A program made the translations under genes and the position numbers. A model generated the notes under the pieces. The model saw only the letters and a program-made list of their open reading frames with translations. It was not told where the DNA came from and made no database searches. Positions 19,474 through 30,049 of a DNA stretch of 64,000 nt are shown one piece after another. Each line of letters starts with the position of its first letter. The first letter of the stretch is position 1. This DNA comes from Anaerobiospirillum sp. NML120449 (GTDB lineage: Bacteria > Pseudomonadota > Gammaproteobacteria > Enterobacterales > Succinivibrionaceae), in the NCBI RefSeq assembly GCF_023051105.1, contig NZ_JALKIL010000005.1:62001-126000 (forward strand). Direction: 5' to 3'.

Positions 19474-20297
19474 TGTGATGTCCTTTAGAGAGAAACTGTG
19501 CATATTGTGCCGGCACGGTGGCAGCCCGGCACTGTACTACTGTGCTTAACGTGTGCCTCAGACAAATATTCAGCCTGCACTCACTACCATCACGTCGGCA
19601 CGCCTTAAAGTCGCCACTTTGCATCAGATTTCGTTTCATGTACGCATGTTCTCTGACTGCTCTTGCATATTGGGCGGCAGCTATCCCTGTTTATATGCTG
19701 TTTACAACTTGTTTATACGACCACCTTGTGCAGCCGTCATTTTTTGTCTTTTGTTACAGTGATTAATGTAACTTCATGAATAGATACACACTGGACAAAG
19801 ATTTTAGTATCTACAGGGCGCAAAGCTCATACTACAGCCATTTGCGATTGTGCTTGAGCCATAACCAGAGAGAAATTTTTTCGTTTGCAAAAGCAGATAT
19901 GGCCGTACCTCTGTTGTTGATTACCGTTCCCCATAAACTGCCTGATTGTCCGGAACGAATGAAAAAAGCCCGGACATTGCTGTCCGGGCCGGTTCGTAAT
20001 TAGAGGAGAAATCTTAACACCTGCTTTCAGAGCTCAGGCTGTAAGGGCTTTTGCGATGTTCAGCGCCTCGGCCCGTTTGACTGCATACTCCTGATTGCAT
20101 ACTCCTGACTGCAGGCAAGTGACTGTGTGCTCAGTACTGAATGATCCTGACTGCAGGCTCGTGACTGAGTGATCGTGATTGCGTGCTCCTGTGCTGCTGC
20201 ATGTTCAGGCTGAGAATCAGTGCGCAGCTGGAAACAGCAGTGCTGGCTGCGCTTATGCAGCAGCTGCAGGTGCAGCTGCAGGTGCTAATCAATGGCG
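19474..20297. other. Spacer between flagellin copy 4 and chemoreceptor 1
   Basis: No gene. The AT-rich part 19560-19960 should hold the promoter of the flagellin 4-3 unit, but I could not fix it. Further on are the terminator at 19968-19989 and degenerate repeats: TACTCCTGA(T/C)TGCA doubled at 20085-20115 with diverged forms to 20190, and GCAGCTGCAGGT doubled at 20262-20286. Confidence 0.5.
19961..19989 (-). terminator. Terminator, probably for chemoreceptor 1
   Basis: Perfect stem GCCCGGACA, loop of four, TGTCCGGGC followed on the minus strand by TTTTTT. It lies about 310 bases after the chemoreceptor stop, implying a long 3' untranslated region, and its stem is nearly that of the flagellin 3 terminator. 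Confidence 0.8.
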
Positions 20298-21971
20298 TCA
20301 GCCGCGTGGGTGGTTGCAGCCACTGCCGTCAACATTGAAGTAGGCAATACTCTCGCGCAGGGAGTGCAGGGCCTTTACTGTCTTATCAATGATGCTCTGG
20401 GTGTTCTGGGCCTCGTTGTTGGCGTTCTGAGCCAGGTCAGAGATGTCGTGAATGTGCAGGGAGATCTCGTTGGTAGCGGCAGTCTGCTCTTCGGCAGCTG
20501 AGGCTATCTGGGTAATCTGCATGTTGACCTGATCGATGTGCTCGAGCATGTCGTGCATGGTGCTCTCTACCTCGGCTGTTTCCTGACTGGTGCTTTCCAT
20601 GCTGGAGACTGATCCGTTGATGGACTCGGCTGCAGCTGCGGCATCACGCTGGATGTCGGCCACCATGCCTGCAATTTCCTGAGTAGAGGCGCTGGTACGG
20701 CTGGCAAGGGCACGCACCTCATCGGCTACCACAGCAAAGCCGCGACCGGCCTCACCGGCACGGGCCGCTTCAATGGCGGCATTAAGAGCCAGCAGATTGG
20801 TCTGTGCTGCGATTTCCTCGATGGTATTAACAATGGAGTTAATGTCCAGAGAACGTCTGGCAACCTTCTCAACGGCAATGGAGTTGTTATGGATTTCCTT
20901 GCTCTGGACGCGGATAGCTTCAATGGTCTTCTGGATAGAGGCTACACCGCCATCAATAATATGCTTGGTGGACTTGGACAGGTGGGAGGCGTCCTCACAG
21001 TTCTTGGCAATGTCCTGTGTTGTGGACAGCATCTGCTCTGAGGCAGCTGATACGGTAATGCTCTTGCCCTCGCAATCGCTTACTTTCTCGGCAATATTAT
21101 GGGAGAGGTTGATGACATCATGCAGGGCGTGCTCAGTAATGCGGGAGTTTTCCTGAACCTGGTTGAGGGCCTTATTGAGATTGTCACGCATTTCCCTGAT
21201 CTGACCGATTACGGCGCCAAAGTCATCATCGTAGTGACCGGCAATCTCAAAGACAAAGTTGCCCTTACACATCTCATTAAAGAAGTTGCGCTGACGTCTG
21301 ACGCAGTGAGCAATATAGGAGCAGATAATCCAGGAGAGGGTAACGCCTATTACTACCGCGCCGATGGCAATACCAAGGCATACCCAGACAAGGCGCATGT
21401 CAGCGGCGGCACGGGACAGCTTTACTACCAGACGTTCCTGCATTTCAGAGATCTTGATGCAGGTACTGAAGATATCAGCAACGCCAGGACGGACATTACG
21501 CAGATAGTGCAGCAGGGCGGCATTTTTGTCTTTCTGGATAATATCTGTATTGCTCTTGAACAGATCCATGAGTTTGTCAGAATTATTCTTGATGTGCTGT
21601 ACCATGGATGCATATTCAGGGGTGGACTGCAGACTGCCTATGCGGTTGGGATTAAGATTGGCAGAAGCCATGACGATTGAACGCAGGGCGTTTTCAGTAC
21701 GGGCACGGTACTGGGTGTAGTTGGCCGGAGCACCTGGGCCATCACTTAAATAGGACAATGACACATTGTCCATGGCTCGTACTTCAATCTGCAGCTTGCT
21801 GATCTTGGCAGCTGAGCGGCCCAGAATAACGGAAATGTCCTCGGCAGCACGGGAGCTGCTGTAGACAGCCCAGCAGGATACTGCGGACACAGCAATAATC
21901 ATGGAAATCAGTGTTGCTGACAGTATGATGAGCTTGGCCTTGCTGCTTAGGTCGTAAAACCACTTCTTCAT
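20298..21971 (-). CDS. Methyl-accepting chemotaxis protein 1
   Basis: Inner-membrane chemoreceptor that controls CheA through CheW. 557 residues: transmembrane helix 1 at about 12-37, a periplasmic sensing domain of about 155 residues (mostly helical, four-helix-bundle type), transmembrane helix 2 at about 194-219, a HAMP linker, then the coiled-coil signalling domain with the hairpin tip [20 protein letters not shown] and [12 protein letters not shown]. The C-terminus (GSGCNHPRG) lacks the NWETF-type receptor-methylation pentapeptide. The ATG at 21971 (MKKWFYDL) is chosen over an upstream frame start because CGAGG precedes it at good distance. Ligand unknown. Confidence 0.93.
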   Translation of the reverse strand: MKKWFYDLSSKAKLIILSATLISMIIAVSAVSCWAVYSSSRAAEDISVILGRSAAKISKLQIEVRAMDNVSLSYLSDGPGAPANYTQYRARTENALRSIVMASANLNPNRIGSLQSTPEYASMVQHIKNNSDKLMDLFKSNTDIIQKDKNAALLHYLRNVRPGVADIFSTCIKISEMQERLVVKLSRAAADMRLVWVCLGIAIGAVVIGVTLSWIICSYIAHCVRRQRNFFNEMCKGNFVFEIAGHYDDDFGAVIGQIREMRDNLNKALNQVQENSRITEHALHDVINLSHNIAEKVSDCEGKSITVSAASEQMLSTTQDIAKNCEDASHLSKSTKHIIDGGVASIQKTIEAIRVQSKEIHNNSIAVEKVARRSLDINSIVNTIEEIAAQTNLLALNAAIEAARAGEAGRGFAVVADEVRALASRTSASTQEIAGMVADIQRDAAAAAESINGSVSSMESTSQETAEVESTMHDMLEHIDQVNMQITQIASAAEEQTAATNEISLHIHDISDLAQNANNEAQNTQSIIDKTVKALHSLRESIAYFNVDGSGCNHPRG

Positions 21972-24900
21972 CTCAAACCTCGCTTGAATATATTGGGGCA
22001 AGCTGGCTGCTAATGGATCAAACTGCATGTAGCCATTTATGCAGAGATTTATATTGATGAAAGTTAAGGTTTACGAACTGTGCTCAGCTGAGCTGTCTCA
22101 CAGGTATATGCCATGGACATGCCGTCACCTGAATGGCTCAGAGCCAGCTGCCGTATAGGCGAGGCTGGGCTAACGTCCGGTTGCAGGTTAATGTCCGGGC
22201 ACCGTATCAGACTGGCCGGGCTCGTGTCCGGGCTCCGTATCAGACTGGCCGGGCTCGTGTCCGGGCACGGTTTCAGCCTGGCCGGGCTCAGGGCCGTGTA
22301 GCATATCAGCGCAGCAGTCCGCTGCCGGCACTCAATCATGGACGGTACCAGCGGCGCCGCATTGCCTGGGCAGACGCCCGCTCAGCACCAGAACTCATGA
22401 AGACAATACAGCACTATACCGCCGGGCAATGACAGCCCTGAATACAGCCGCTGGACCTTCCCTGATATCTGGCCCCATCCCAGCCCCTGTTAAACGCGTG
22501 GCTGTGTCCAAAACGTACAGGCTCTGGTGGCAATGGGATACTGCTTTGCGGCAAGCCGTGGCTGGGATAAGACACCGCCCGCATACCAGGACCTGTCTTT
22601 GGCACCGCCATCCATTCTGGCAGGTGTGCCCTGATACTGGGACATTGTCTTATTGGATCGGGGCTTAATACCTTAATAAGGCTGACAGCAGCGCCGGGAC
22701 TGAGCGCCCATTACTGGAGGTGCTAACCGGTCATACGGCACAGCACAAAATAAAGGCAGGAAGTGGCAGGAGGGAGACTGTCCGGCAGTTATGAGGCTTG
22801 CACGCCGTTGGGGCGCATAGCCACAAAGAGCCGGGACATCATTCCTGATATTGGGCTCAGAGGTCTGTGACAGGCACAACATGTCCAGTCCGAGAGCCGG
22901 TCTTGGGACACAGGGGAACGGAATGTACCTTACCTCAGGTCTGAGCAACATATCAGGACGCAGATACACCAGGGACAGGACAGCACCTCATGGACATGTA
23001 CAGTCAATGAGTAAAGCCGCCTCCTGGGGCAACTGTTTTGCCAGGCAGCATGCACAGTATGCTCCCCTGACTTAAAACCTTTCTGTTGTGCTTATGATGC
23101 CTGTCAGGTGCAGGGCGCCCGCTCATCTGTTGTGAGCGCAATGCCATGTCGTGCCTGCAGGTCTCTTTTAACTTTCACCATTAAGCCCGGCGCGTTGCAC
23201 AGCGTCGCAGCAGTCACCAAAGTTGGAACTTTCCTGTCCACTGGTGGACAGGGTAAGATTCTGAGTCTCTGTCTGATACCAGGTGATGGATCTTGCAGAT
23301 CTGTCCCGTGGTCATAACCATGTGACAGGCAGTCTCAGGCTTTGTGCCTTTAAGGTGACTCCCGGGTGCCAGCTGCGCGGATGTATGTTCGCGCCGCCCT
23401 CCGGGCTCGAGGATAAACATCTGTAGGTTGCAAAGCTGCCCTGCCTGACAGCACAGGCGCCGCCAGGCAGATACAGCTTTGGAACAAATGGCTGACTACA
23501 GCATGCACGTATGCCGGATATACCAGCATGGGCATGCTCTGCAGCTCAATGCATGTGCATAAGCTTAAATTAAGCTCACTGCATAACCTGCTGCCCGGGC
23601 AAATAAGCGTCTGCAGCCACAGCTTTCAGGAGAGTTCCTGAAAACAGCCTGACATTAAAAGAGGCACAGGCCCCATGGGTCAGTAAGCTGCCAGTTTCAG
23701 GCTCATAAAATTCAGACAACAGCAGTCTGCACTGCAGGCCATGGGCAACAGCGCAAGATCATACAGTCCGTGGGAAGTCAAAGGACAGGGGAGAAAATGG
23801 AGAGATGCCAGAAGTCTCAGCTGTCCTTATGTTTACCTGTAGGGATGTCCGGATACTCCGGGCTCCTGAGGTATGTTTGTTTCTTGAAGGACAGTATGAA
23901 CACTGTGACCATGGTGAGCCTGGGTCAATTTGCTTCGGCACTGTTCAACAGCCAGATGGCTGTTAAAGAGGAGTGCAGCGAACTGGAGGACCACATTTAT
24001 TAAGTCCGTCCAGCATTGCTAAGATATTCTATTTCTGGACGATTCGCCATGCTTGCATTTAATTTTATGTGATTTGTATCGCATAAATTGCTCAGTTTTT
24101 CCTGCCTTTTTACTCTCTCATAACCACTAAACGTGCGATATACAGGCCGTTTACACCACTTTGGCAGTAAATTTCATGCTCTTAAATTTTGTGAAAAAAA
24201 TATTTTTCCGGGAGCACACTTCTCCTGTGTGACAAGCAACATGATCTCTTCTTGCTGTCATCTGAGCAGACACCATGGCCAGTCATGCGGCATCTTGCCC
24301 AGAGCCCTGACAACCATCAGTAAATTGCTCAAGGCCTGACTTCAGGCCCTTGGCCATAATGTCCCGCCTTGCAGGTCACTGGTATGCCTGTCTCCATAAC
24401 CTGACGCAGGTCGTCCACCTGCAGTGGCCGCCCCTGGCCACAGTCACATAGCACTACATCCTAAAGTCCCGTGCGCGGCAGCTGAACTGAATTCACCCCT
24501 GGCTGGACAGTGCTCAGTTCCCCTGAAAGCCCATGCCCTTGTTAAGCAAACCAGGGACGCTGCCTTTGCCATAATGCTCCGCCTTGCCGGTAACCGGCAG
24601 CTTTCCCTTCACAACAGGACTGAGGTCAATTCCCGCCCATGGCCTCAGTCCCAGATAAAGCCCTACTACTGAGGCACACCAGCCATAATGTCCGTCATTA
24701 CCTGTCTTACGTGCTCCCCTCCATGTCATAGCTCAGGCACTGCCTCTACACCAATACCCACCATGTAAAGTCCCCTGAGCGCTCCCACCTCGGTAAGCTC
24801 ATCTGTCCTGATCAGCTGTCAGTTCATCCCACGTGTTACCTGCTTTTGTTGCACGGCTCACAAACAGCGGCTCTGAGCACGTTTAAGGCGAATAAAAAAT

Positions 24901-25406
24901 GCACCTGCAAAACAGATTAAGAGAAATCGTGCTATGTTTTCATCCACAATAACCCGGGACTGATGTCCGAGCATGCAGGGCCTAAATAAAAGGGTCTGGC
25001 AGGCTCCGTGCCTGCTCCAGCTGTCAGCTCATGGCCACTATGGACGCCATAGAGCCCTTACCGGCCTGGCATCAAATCGTAACCCCGCCCTGGCGGAAGC
25101 TTACGCTTACAGCCCTGCAGTCCAGCCTCCCGTATGAGCTGGCCAGCAGCTCAGCTGCCCTGACGCTCATCAGCCATGAGACTATGACATATGCCAGAAA
25201 CTGCAGTCTCCTGCACGGCTCATGGCGGTAAGCCTGCCTGAGTCCGAAGCAGACCGTGGCCAGCCCCGGTCAAAGACTCCATACCAGGCTCATGGTACAG
25301 ATGTCACGCCAGCGCCGCTGGTACAGGCATCCTGAATGGTCCTTGGGGCCATGCAGCAATGGGTTATTAAGGTCAACCACTGAAAGACAATAAAGGAACA
25401 ATCACC
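21972..25406. other. Gene-free spacer, 3.4 kb
   Basis: No supported gene. Contains a 33-bp repeat at 22160-22290 near the chemoreceptor start. The phrase CCATAATGTCCCGCCTTGC occurs at 24354 and in altered form at 24568 and 24684, a diverged duplication. An AT-rich island at 24020-24130 resembles promoter DNA but no gene follows. The rest is GC-rich with many CAGG, CTGCAG and CATGG words. Confidence 0.5.
22160..22292. repeat. 33-bp tandem repeat, about 3.5 copies
   Basis: GTCCGGGC recurs at 22192, 22225 and 22258 with ACTGGCCGGGCTCGTGTCC between, giving a 33-bp period and a more diverged unit upstream. Frames stay open through it in several directions because 33 is divisible by three, but no ribosome site supports translation. 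Located about 200 bases upstream of chemoreceptor 1. Confidence 0.85.
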
Positions 25407-26057
25407 ATGCTTACCATGAAAGAAGCACTGATCAGCTGTGCTCATACCAATACCTGTAATGCCTCAGGAAGGGCCAGCCGATCAGAGTTCTGGTGGTTTG
25501 CGCTGTGCTGCCTGATATGCACCCCGATTCTGGCCTTTATTACTGTTATTCCTCTCTTTGGCATCTTCATGTGCGTGATGATGTCCCTGCCTTTAATGTG
25601 GATGCTGTTGCTGGCCTTTATCCGCCGCCTGCATGATCTCAACAAAAGTGCCCTGCACCTGCTCATTATGCTTGCTCCTCTGGGCCTGCTCATTCAGTTC
25701 ACCAAAAACCATATTGTCTCCCCGGCCTCAGTGGACTATGTCTCCACCCCAATCTATGTACTGGCAGCAGCAGCCCATCTGTATATGCTCTATCTGGCCG
25801 TAAAGCCGGGCATTGCCGGCCCTAACCGCTACGGTCCTGATCCCCTTGCTGTTGCTGCTACCGCCCGCGCCGCTGCTGCCGCCCGCGACAGCGAACACGG
25901 AGCCGCCCCGGCTGCCCCTTCTGCTGCAACACCAGCAACACCAGCAACACCAGCAGCTCAGGCCCATGCTGAGCATCCAGACATGAGCGCCGCATCTGCC
26001 GAGGGAAACTCCAGTAATGCCGCCCCGGCAGCTGCCTCCAGCCTGGACAAGGCCTAA
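25407..26057 (+). CDS. DUF805 inner-membrane protein with Ala/Pro-rich tail
   Basis: Small multi-pass membrane protein of unknown function (YhaH-like family). 216 residues. DUF805 marks are GRASRSEFWWF at 21-31, FIRRLHDLNKS near 71-81, and PGIAGPNRYGPDPL near 133-146; about four transmembrane helices lie between 30 and 130. Typical family members stop soon after the NRYGPDP motif; here a further 70 residues are mainly Ala, Pro, Ser and Thr (PATPATPAAQA), like the tails on other genes of this window. The ATG at 25407 has AAGGA nine bases upstream. Stands alone between long spacers. Confidence 0.85.
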   Translation: MLTMKEALISCAHTNTCNASGRASRSEFWWFALCCLICTPILAFITVIPLFGIFMCVMMSLPLMWMLLLAFIRRLHDLNKSALHLLIMLAPLGLLIQFTKNHIVSPASVDYVSTPIYVLAAAAHLYMLYLAVKPGIAGPNRYGPDPLAVAATARAAAAARDSEHGAAPAAPSAATPATPATPAAQAHAEHPDMSAASAEGNSSNAAPAAASSLDKA

Positions 26058-26561
26058 TCCCGTACCAGGCACACCACGAGGCGCCATACGGCTCACTTAC
26101 TGCCCGGCGGCACATCTGTCAGGCTCCAGGGCAGCCGCGACTGACTGTCAGATCTGCACCTCATGCAAAGGCTCCGTATTGTGAACCGCAAGCAGGCAGG
26201 TACTCATATTTCAGGTTATGTATCAGCTTCAGGCACATGATGATACCGCTCATGCAGGATAACCAGTCGAATGACCAGCCTGACGCAGGCCTGATATCCT
26301 GCCTGGTTAAGCTGCAGTGGCAGGACATCTTGTGTTCGCCGGGTGGCGAAATAGCGAGCAGGCACCAGGGGATTATCCTTAACTGCAGGACTTAACTGAC
26401 AGTCTGCATGCCTTAGCCTTTAACTTTCTGCTCCCGTCACTGATACGCTGAAAGACCGGGCCCATAGTACAGCAGGCACAGGAACTTACAGGGGCCCAGA
26501 CATGAGCGCGCCGCGAGCTGATAAGTAAGTTAAAGACCATGACACCAGGCATTCAGACATG
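26058..26561. other. Spacer after DUF805 gene
   Basis: No gene or clear repeat seen up to the terminator at 26562. Confidence 0.4.
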
Positions 26562-26590
26562 AAAAAGCACCCGTAAAGGGTGCTTTTTTC
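26562..26590. terminator. Bidirectional rho-independent terminator
   Basis: AAAAAGCACCC, loop GTAAA, GGGTGCTTTTTT. Perfect stem with A-run and T-run. It is 500 bases after the DUF805 stop and only about 33 bases after the stop of the possible small gene on the minus strand. Confidence 0.9.
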
Positions 26591-26621
26591 GTTTGGGCTC
26601 TTCAATTGCTGGTTTGCAGGC

Positions 26622-26885
26622 TCAGCGTGCCGGTCTTTTGCTTTCCAGGTCAAAGCCCAACATGAACTCAGTGCTTCTCATCAGTTGAGCAGATAAAGCA
26701 GGGAGGAGGGTACAGTGAGGAGGGTTTGGCAATGCCTGTTCACCAGCCCCGTCTTGGCGCAGCCACATTACAAACACACAGTTGCCTTTATGGGGTTTAC
26801 GGTAGTACCCAGTCTCGCCACCACCGTATAAGTTGTTTTCCCGTACCTCATGACAATAGCGTTTTGTGAATTTACTCATTGCCAT
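26622..26885 (-). CDS. Possible small protein, unknown function
   Basis: Not recognised. A frame of 87 residues starting MAMSKFTKRYCHEVRENNLY has mixed, protein-like composition, unlike the repetitive shadow frames of the spacers; the N-terminal half is polar with a GGGETGYYRK turn. AGGATCAGGA lies directly before two alternative ATGs (26885 and 26879). A strong terminator starts about 33 bases after the stop. These three points together support a gene, but no homologue comes to mind and the C-terminal half (PNPPHCTLLPALSAQ) is less convincing. Confidence 0.4.
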   Translation of the reverse strand: MAMSKFTKRYCHEVRENNLYGGGETGYYRKPHKGNCVFVMWLRQDGAGEQALPNPPHCTLLPALSAQLMRSTEFMLGFDLESKRPAR

Positions 26886-28078
26886 TCCTGATCCTGCCGG
26901 GAAATGCTGCGTCATTCTTTATGCCTGACACTCTGTCTTTCCTCATACTGTCTGCATGTCTGTCGGCCTGTCTGTCTGCATGCTGTCTTCCTGCCTCCCT
27001 GTCTGGTTTTCGTAAAATATCATCCCCACAGTCCCGGAGTAAGACAGAGCTTTGAATGTATTCATCCGGGGCACAGTCTTCCACTCAGTCAGCTGTGGCC
27101 TCCAGCCAGAATCATCAGAGTCACTGTGCCTCAGGTTTCTCACATTTGGCCGTTCCCCACCTGTCCTGACGCCTCAGAGTCACAGTGGCCAGGGCTTCTC
27201 ACATTGCGCTTTACCTCACTTGTACTGAGGTCTCACTGTAGCAGTAGCCAAAGGGCATATCAGACAGCACCGTACCTGCCAGTCCTTGCCAATAACAGCC
27301 GCCCCCTTTGAGCGCCCGCGCCAGCCTCACTCCTGTGCGTCCTGGCTGTCAGAGACAGCGCGGTACCTGCCTGTCCCTGCCGCTCACAGCCGCCCCTCCC
27401 AGTTTTGCCAGCCAATACAGGCTTAACAGTAAGTTATGCGGACACTGTCCTGCTGTGCAGGGCTGCAGCGCCGCCCCCTTTGAGCGCCCGCGCCAGCCTC
27501 ACTCCTGTGCGTCCTGGCTGTCAGAGACAGCGCCGTACCTGCCTGTCCCTGCCGCTCACAGCCGCTCCTCCCAGTTTTGCCAGCCAATACAGGCTTAACA
27601 GTAAGTTATGCGGACACTGCCCTGCTGTGCAGGGCTGCAGCGCCGCCCTTTGAGCGCCAACCCGCCTCACTCCTGTGCTTACTGGCAATGAGAGGCAGTG
27701 CTGTGCGGCGTTCGTGGCCCGTTCGGTCCGCCTGTGCCGGGCTGTACAGCGCAGCAAGCAACTGTGCGTGAAGCGCGATCTGCGTGTGAAGCGATGTGCC
27801 GTGATATGAGGATCCATGTAGCGCTGTGTGGATTCGTGGCGCCATGTGAGAAACGCTGTTTAAGAGCGCTACTGCCGGAGCACCTTGTTCGTACTGCTGG
27901 TACCTGTGCGGTGCGACCGGACCAGCGGTCTCTGTGCAGCACAGGCAAACCATACTTGAGCATTGCAGTACGACCGGAGCGTCGGTACCTGTGCGGTTCA
28001 GCCAGACCTGACTGGGGCAGTGCGGTGCAGGCGGAGTTGACCGAAGCAGTGCGGCGTGGGCTTTGTGCGGGGATCAAA
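26886..28078. other. Spacer with large tandem duplication
   Basis: No supported gene. It holds the 172-bp duplication at 27255-27720. Near 27105-27250 a diverged pair of phrases (CAGAGTCAC, TTCTCACATT) suggests an older duplication of about 70 bp. The stretch 27880-28020 has weak repeats of GGTACCTGTGCGGT. Confidence 0.5.
27255..27720. repeat. 172-bp tandem duplication with partial third copy
   Basis: The phrase TTTGAGCGCCCGCGCCAGCC occurs at 27307 and 27479. The following 170 bases (including GTCCTGGCTGTCAGAGACAG, GCCAGCCAATACAGGC and AACAGTAAGTTATGCGGACA) are repeated almost perfectly. A diverged third start is at 27650 (TTTGAGCGCCAACCCGCCTC), and the first copy is preceded by a diverged piece of the unit's middle. 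The near identity shows a recent event. No mobile-element features such as a transposase or terminal inverted repeats are present. Confidence 0.9.
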
Positions 28079-28112
28079 AAAGGCGTAACTGACAAAGCAG
28101 CTACGCCTTTGG
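28075..28112 (-). terminator. Terminator, probably for chemoreceptor 2
   Basis: Minus strand AAAGGCGTA, loop of 14, TACGCCTTT followed by TTT. It lies about 295 bases after the chemoreceptor stop, the same unusual distance as for chemoreceptor 1. Confidence 0.8.
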
Positions 28113-28405
28113 TTTCTTAATACTAAGGGATACGGCTGACCGTGGGGATGTCTTTTGCAACTGCTCCCTGCAGTCAAGCTGAATCTTGGTTTTGGCCTGC
28201 TCAGCGCCTTACTGCCCGGCTGCCACGGTGGCATGAGACCGGCTGTTATGCTCTGTGCCGCCCCTGACAGGGTCTGTATCATGACAGCGATATCAGACCG
28301 TGGGCCAGTTGCACGGCGTTACAGTGACCGGGCCGGCAAGCCCGGGATACTGGCAGGGACGTCCGTGCGGCGCGGCCCTGCTGCAGGTCAGTACTGACTG
28401 GTACC

Positions 28406-30049
28406 TTAAGTCTTTGAAGTGCGGAAGAAGGAAAGGGCTTCCTGCAGACCCTTTAACTCCTCAAGGGTTGAGGCAATGCAGTCATTCTGCATGGAGGCCT
28501 GGGAGGTCATCTCAGTTGATGCGGTAGTTACGTTCTGAGCATTGGCAGAAATCTCACCTGTGGCTGTGGTCTGCTCTTCAGCAGAGGTAGCGATCTGGGT
28601 GATCTGGCTGTTGAGCTCAACTACATGGCTGGTGATGTCGTTTAACAGATTCTCCAGCTCCTTGGCATCATTGGCTACGTTATCCATATTCTCTACGGAA
28701 TTGGTAATGGATACCGAGGCAGACTCAGCATATTCCTGAATGGTCTTAACCATTTCATTAATTTCCTGAGTGGACTTGGCAGTCCTGATGGCAAGGTTAC
28801 GTACTTCGTCAGCTACCACGGCAAAGCCACGGCCGGCCTCACCTGAACGGGCAGCCTCAATGGCTGCGTTCAGAGCCAGCAGGTTGGTCTGGGCGGCAAT
28901 GTCGTCAATGGCAGAGACGATCATGGAAATATCACGGCTCTTGGCAGCCAGCAGCTCAATCTTGGCTGAGTTGTCCTTGGTGTTGGCAACCTGCTGCTGA
29001 ACGTTGTCAAAGGCGCGCTTGACCACGGTAACACCGTTGGAGGTAATCTCACGGCAGACATCGGAGCCATGGGCTGCAGTCTCACAGTTGCGGGCAATGT
29101 CGGCAGTAGTGGATACCATTTCGTCAGAGGCGGCAGCCACGGTCATGGCCTGGGACTCAACGTCATCGGTAGAGCGGGAAATAATCTGGGAGGACTGACG
29201 TACACGCTCGAGCTCATGATCAAGCTTGTGTACCTCATCCTTGGTCATATTGATGATCTTGCTTACTGAAATATTGAGCTTGTTGAGGGCCTCAAGAGCA
29301 TGGCCGAACTCATCATGGTTTTGGACCTCGGCAAGACGGGAGAAGTCACCGTCAGACATACGGTCAATCTGGTCAATAGCGGCACGGACCTGACGGGCAA
29401 TATAGGTGGCAATACAAAGAGCTATACTGATACCGGCAATAAAGCCAATGACAGCCAGGGAAGTAACAATATATATATTCTTTGGATTGGCACTCTCATC
29501 AGCCAGCTTCATGGTGTAGGCAGTCTGAATGCGGGTTACCTTGCCGGCCAGAGCTACGGAGTCAATCCACAGTGGCAGGGAATCCATGGTATAGACGTCA
29601 AGAGCGGTATCAGCCTTGTCAGTCTTGAGCAGCGGGGCCACTTTGGTGCGCAGATGGGTGGTAAACTTCTTTACGGCTGCCTGCAGGGCCTGAACAGTTT
29701 CAACATACTGTCTGGTTGGTACGACGTTGGTCTGCAGCACGTCTACAGAATTTTCATAGCGCTTTAAGATAGTCTCATACTGGGTATAGAACAGGCCAGG
29801 ATTGTAGGTAGGCTCCATGTCGTTAATGCCACGGCAGAAGTTCACGTTGGTATCACGGGCTACTTCCTGAACAGTCTGGACTCGGGTGAAGGCATTGGCA
29901 AGAATTTCGTCAATGTTCTGAGCAGCGTTGCGGGAATTATTCAGAGCCATCAGAGATACTGACATTACAAGGAAATTGATAAAGATAACGATCAGAAATC
30001 CTACAAGGATTTTGAATCGGGTACTAGCATTAAGAAACACGTGAAACAT
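28406..30049 (-). CDS. Methyl-accepting chemotaxis protein 2
   Basis: Chemoreceptor of 547 residues. Transmembrane helix 1 at about 12-35, periplasmic domain about 36-190 with an aromatic [10 protein letters not shown] segment, transmembrane helix 2 at about 192-216, HAMP about 217-270, then the signalling domain with [20 protein letters not shown] and [12 protein letters not shown]. The tail (SFFRTSKT) again lacks the methylation pentapeptide. The ATG is preceded only by a weak GAAGAAG, about 13 bases away, so the start is less certain. The signalling half is similar to that of chemoreceptor 1 while the sensing halves are unlike, so they should detect different ligands. Confidence 0.93.
   Translation of the reverse strand: MFHVFLNASTRFKILVGFLIVIFINFLVMSVSLMALNNSRNAAQNIDEILANAFTRVQTVQEVARDTNVNFCRGINDMEPTYNPGLFYTQYETILKRYENSVDVLQTNVVPTRQYVETVQALQAAVKKFTTHLRTKVAPLLKTDKADTALDVYTMDSLPLWIDSVALAGKVTRIQTAYTMKLADESANPKNIYIVTSLAVIGFIAGISIALCIATYIARQVRAAIDQIDRMSDGDFSRLAEVQNHDEFGHALEALNKLNISVSKIINMTKDEVHKLDHELERVRQSSQIISRSTDDVESQAMTVAAASDEMVSTTADIARNCETAAHGSDVCREITSNGVTVVKRAFDNVQQQVANTKDNSAKIELLAAKSRDISMIVSAIDDIAAQTNLLALNAAIEAARSGEAGRGFAVVADEVRNLAIRTAKSTQEINEMVKTIQEYAESASVSITNSVENMDNVANDAKELENLLNDITSHVVELNSQITQIATSAEEQTTATGEISANAQNVTTASTEMTSQASMQNDCIASTLEELKGLQEALSFFRTSKT

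Noticed and set aside
19590..19612. Sigma-54-like element before flagellin copy 4
   Set aside because: GG-N10-GC is present (TGGCGA...AAGGC) but the -12 half is not TTGC and the bases shared by the sites of copies 1 and 2 are missing.
27255..27720. Insertion sequence or MITE as the source of the 172-bp repeat
   Set aside because: No transposase, no terminal inverted repeats and copies are strictly in tandem, so simple tandem duplication explains it.
27698..28120. 140-residue overlapping frames on both strands near 27.7-28.1 kb
   Set aside because: They overlap each other on opposite strands, run into the duplication and into the chemoreceptor terminator, and have no ribosome sites.
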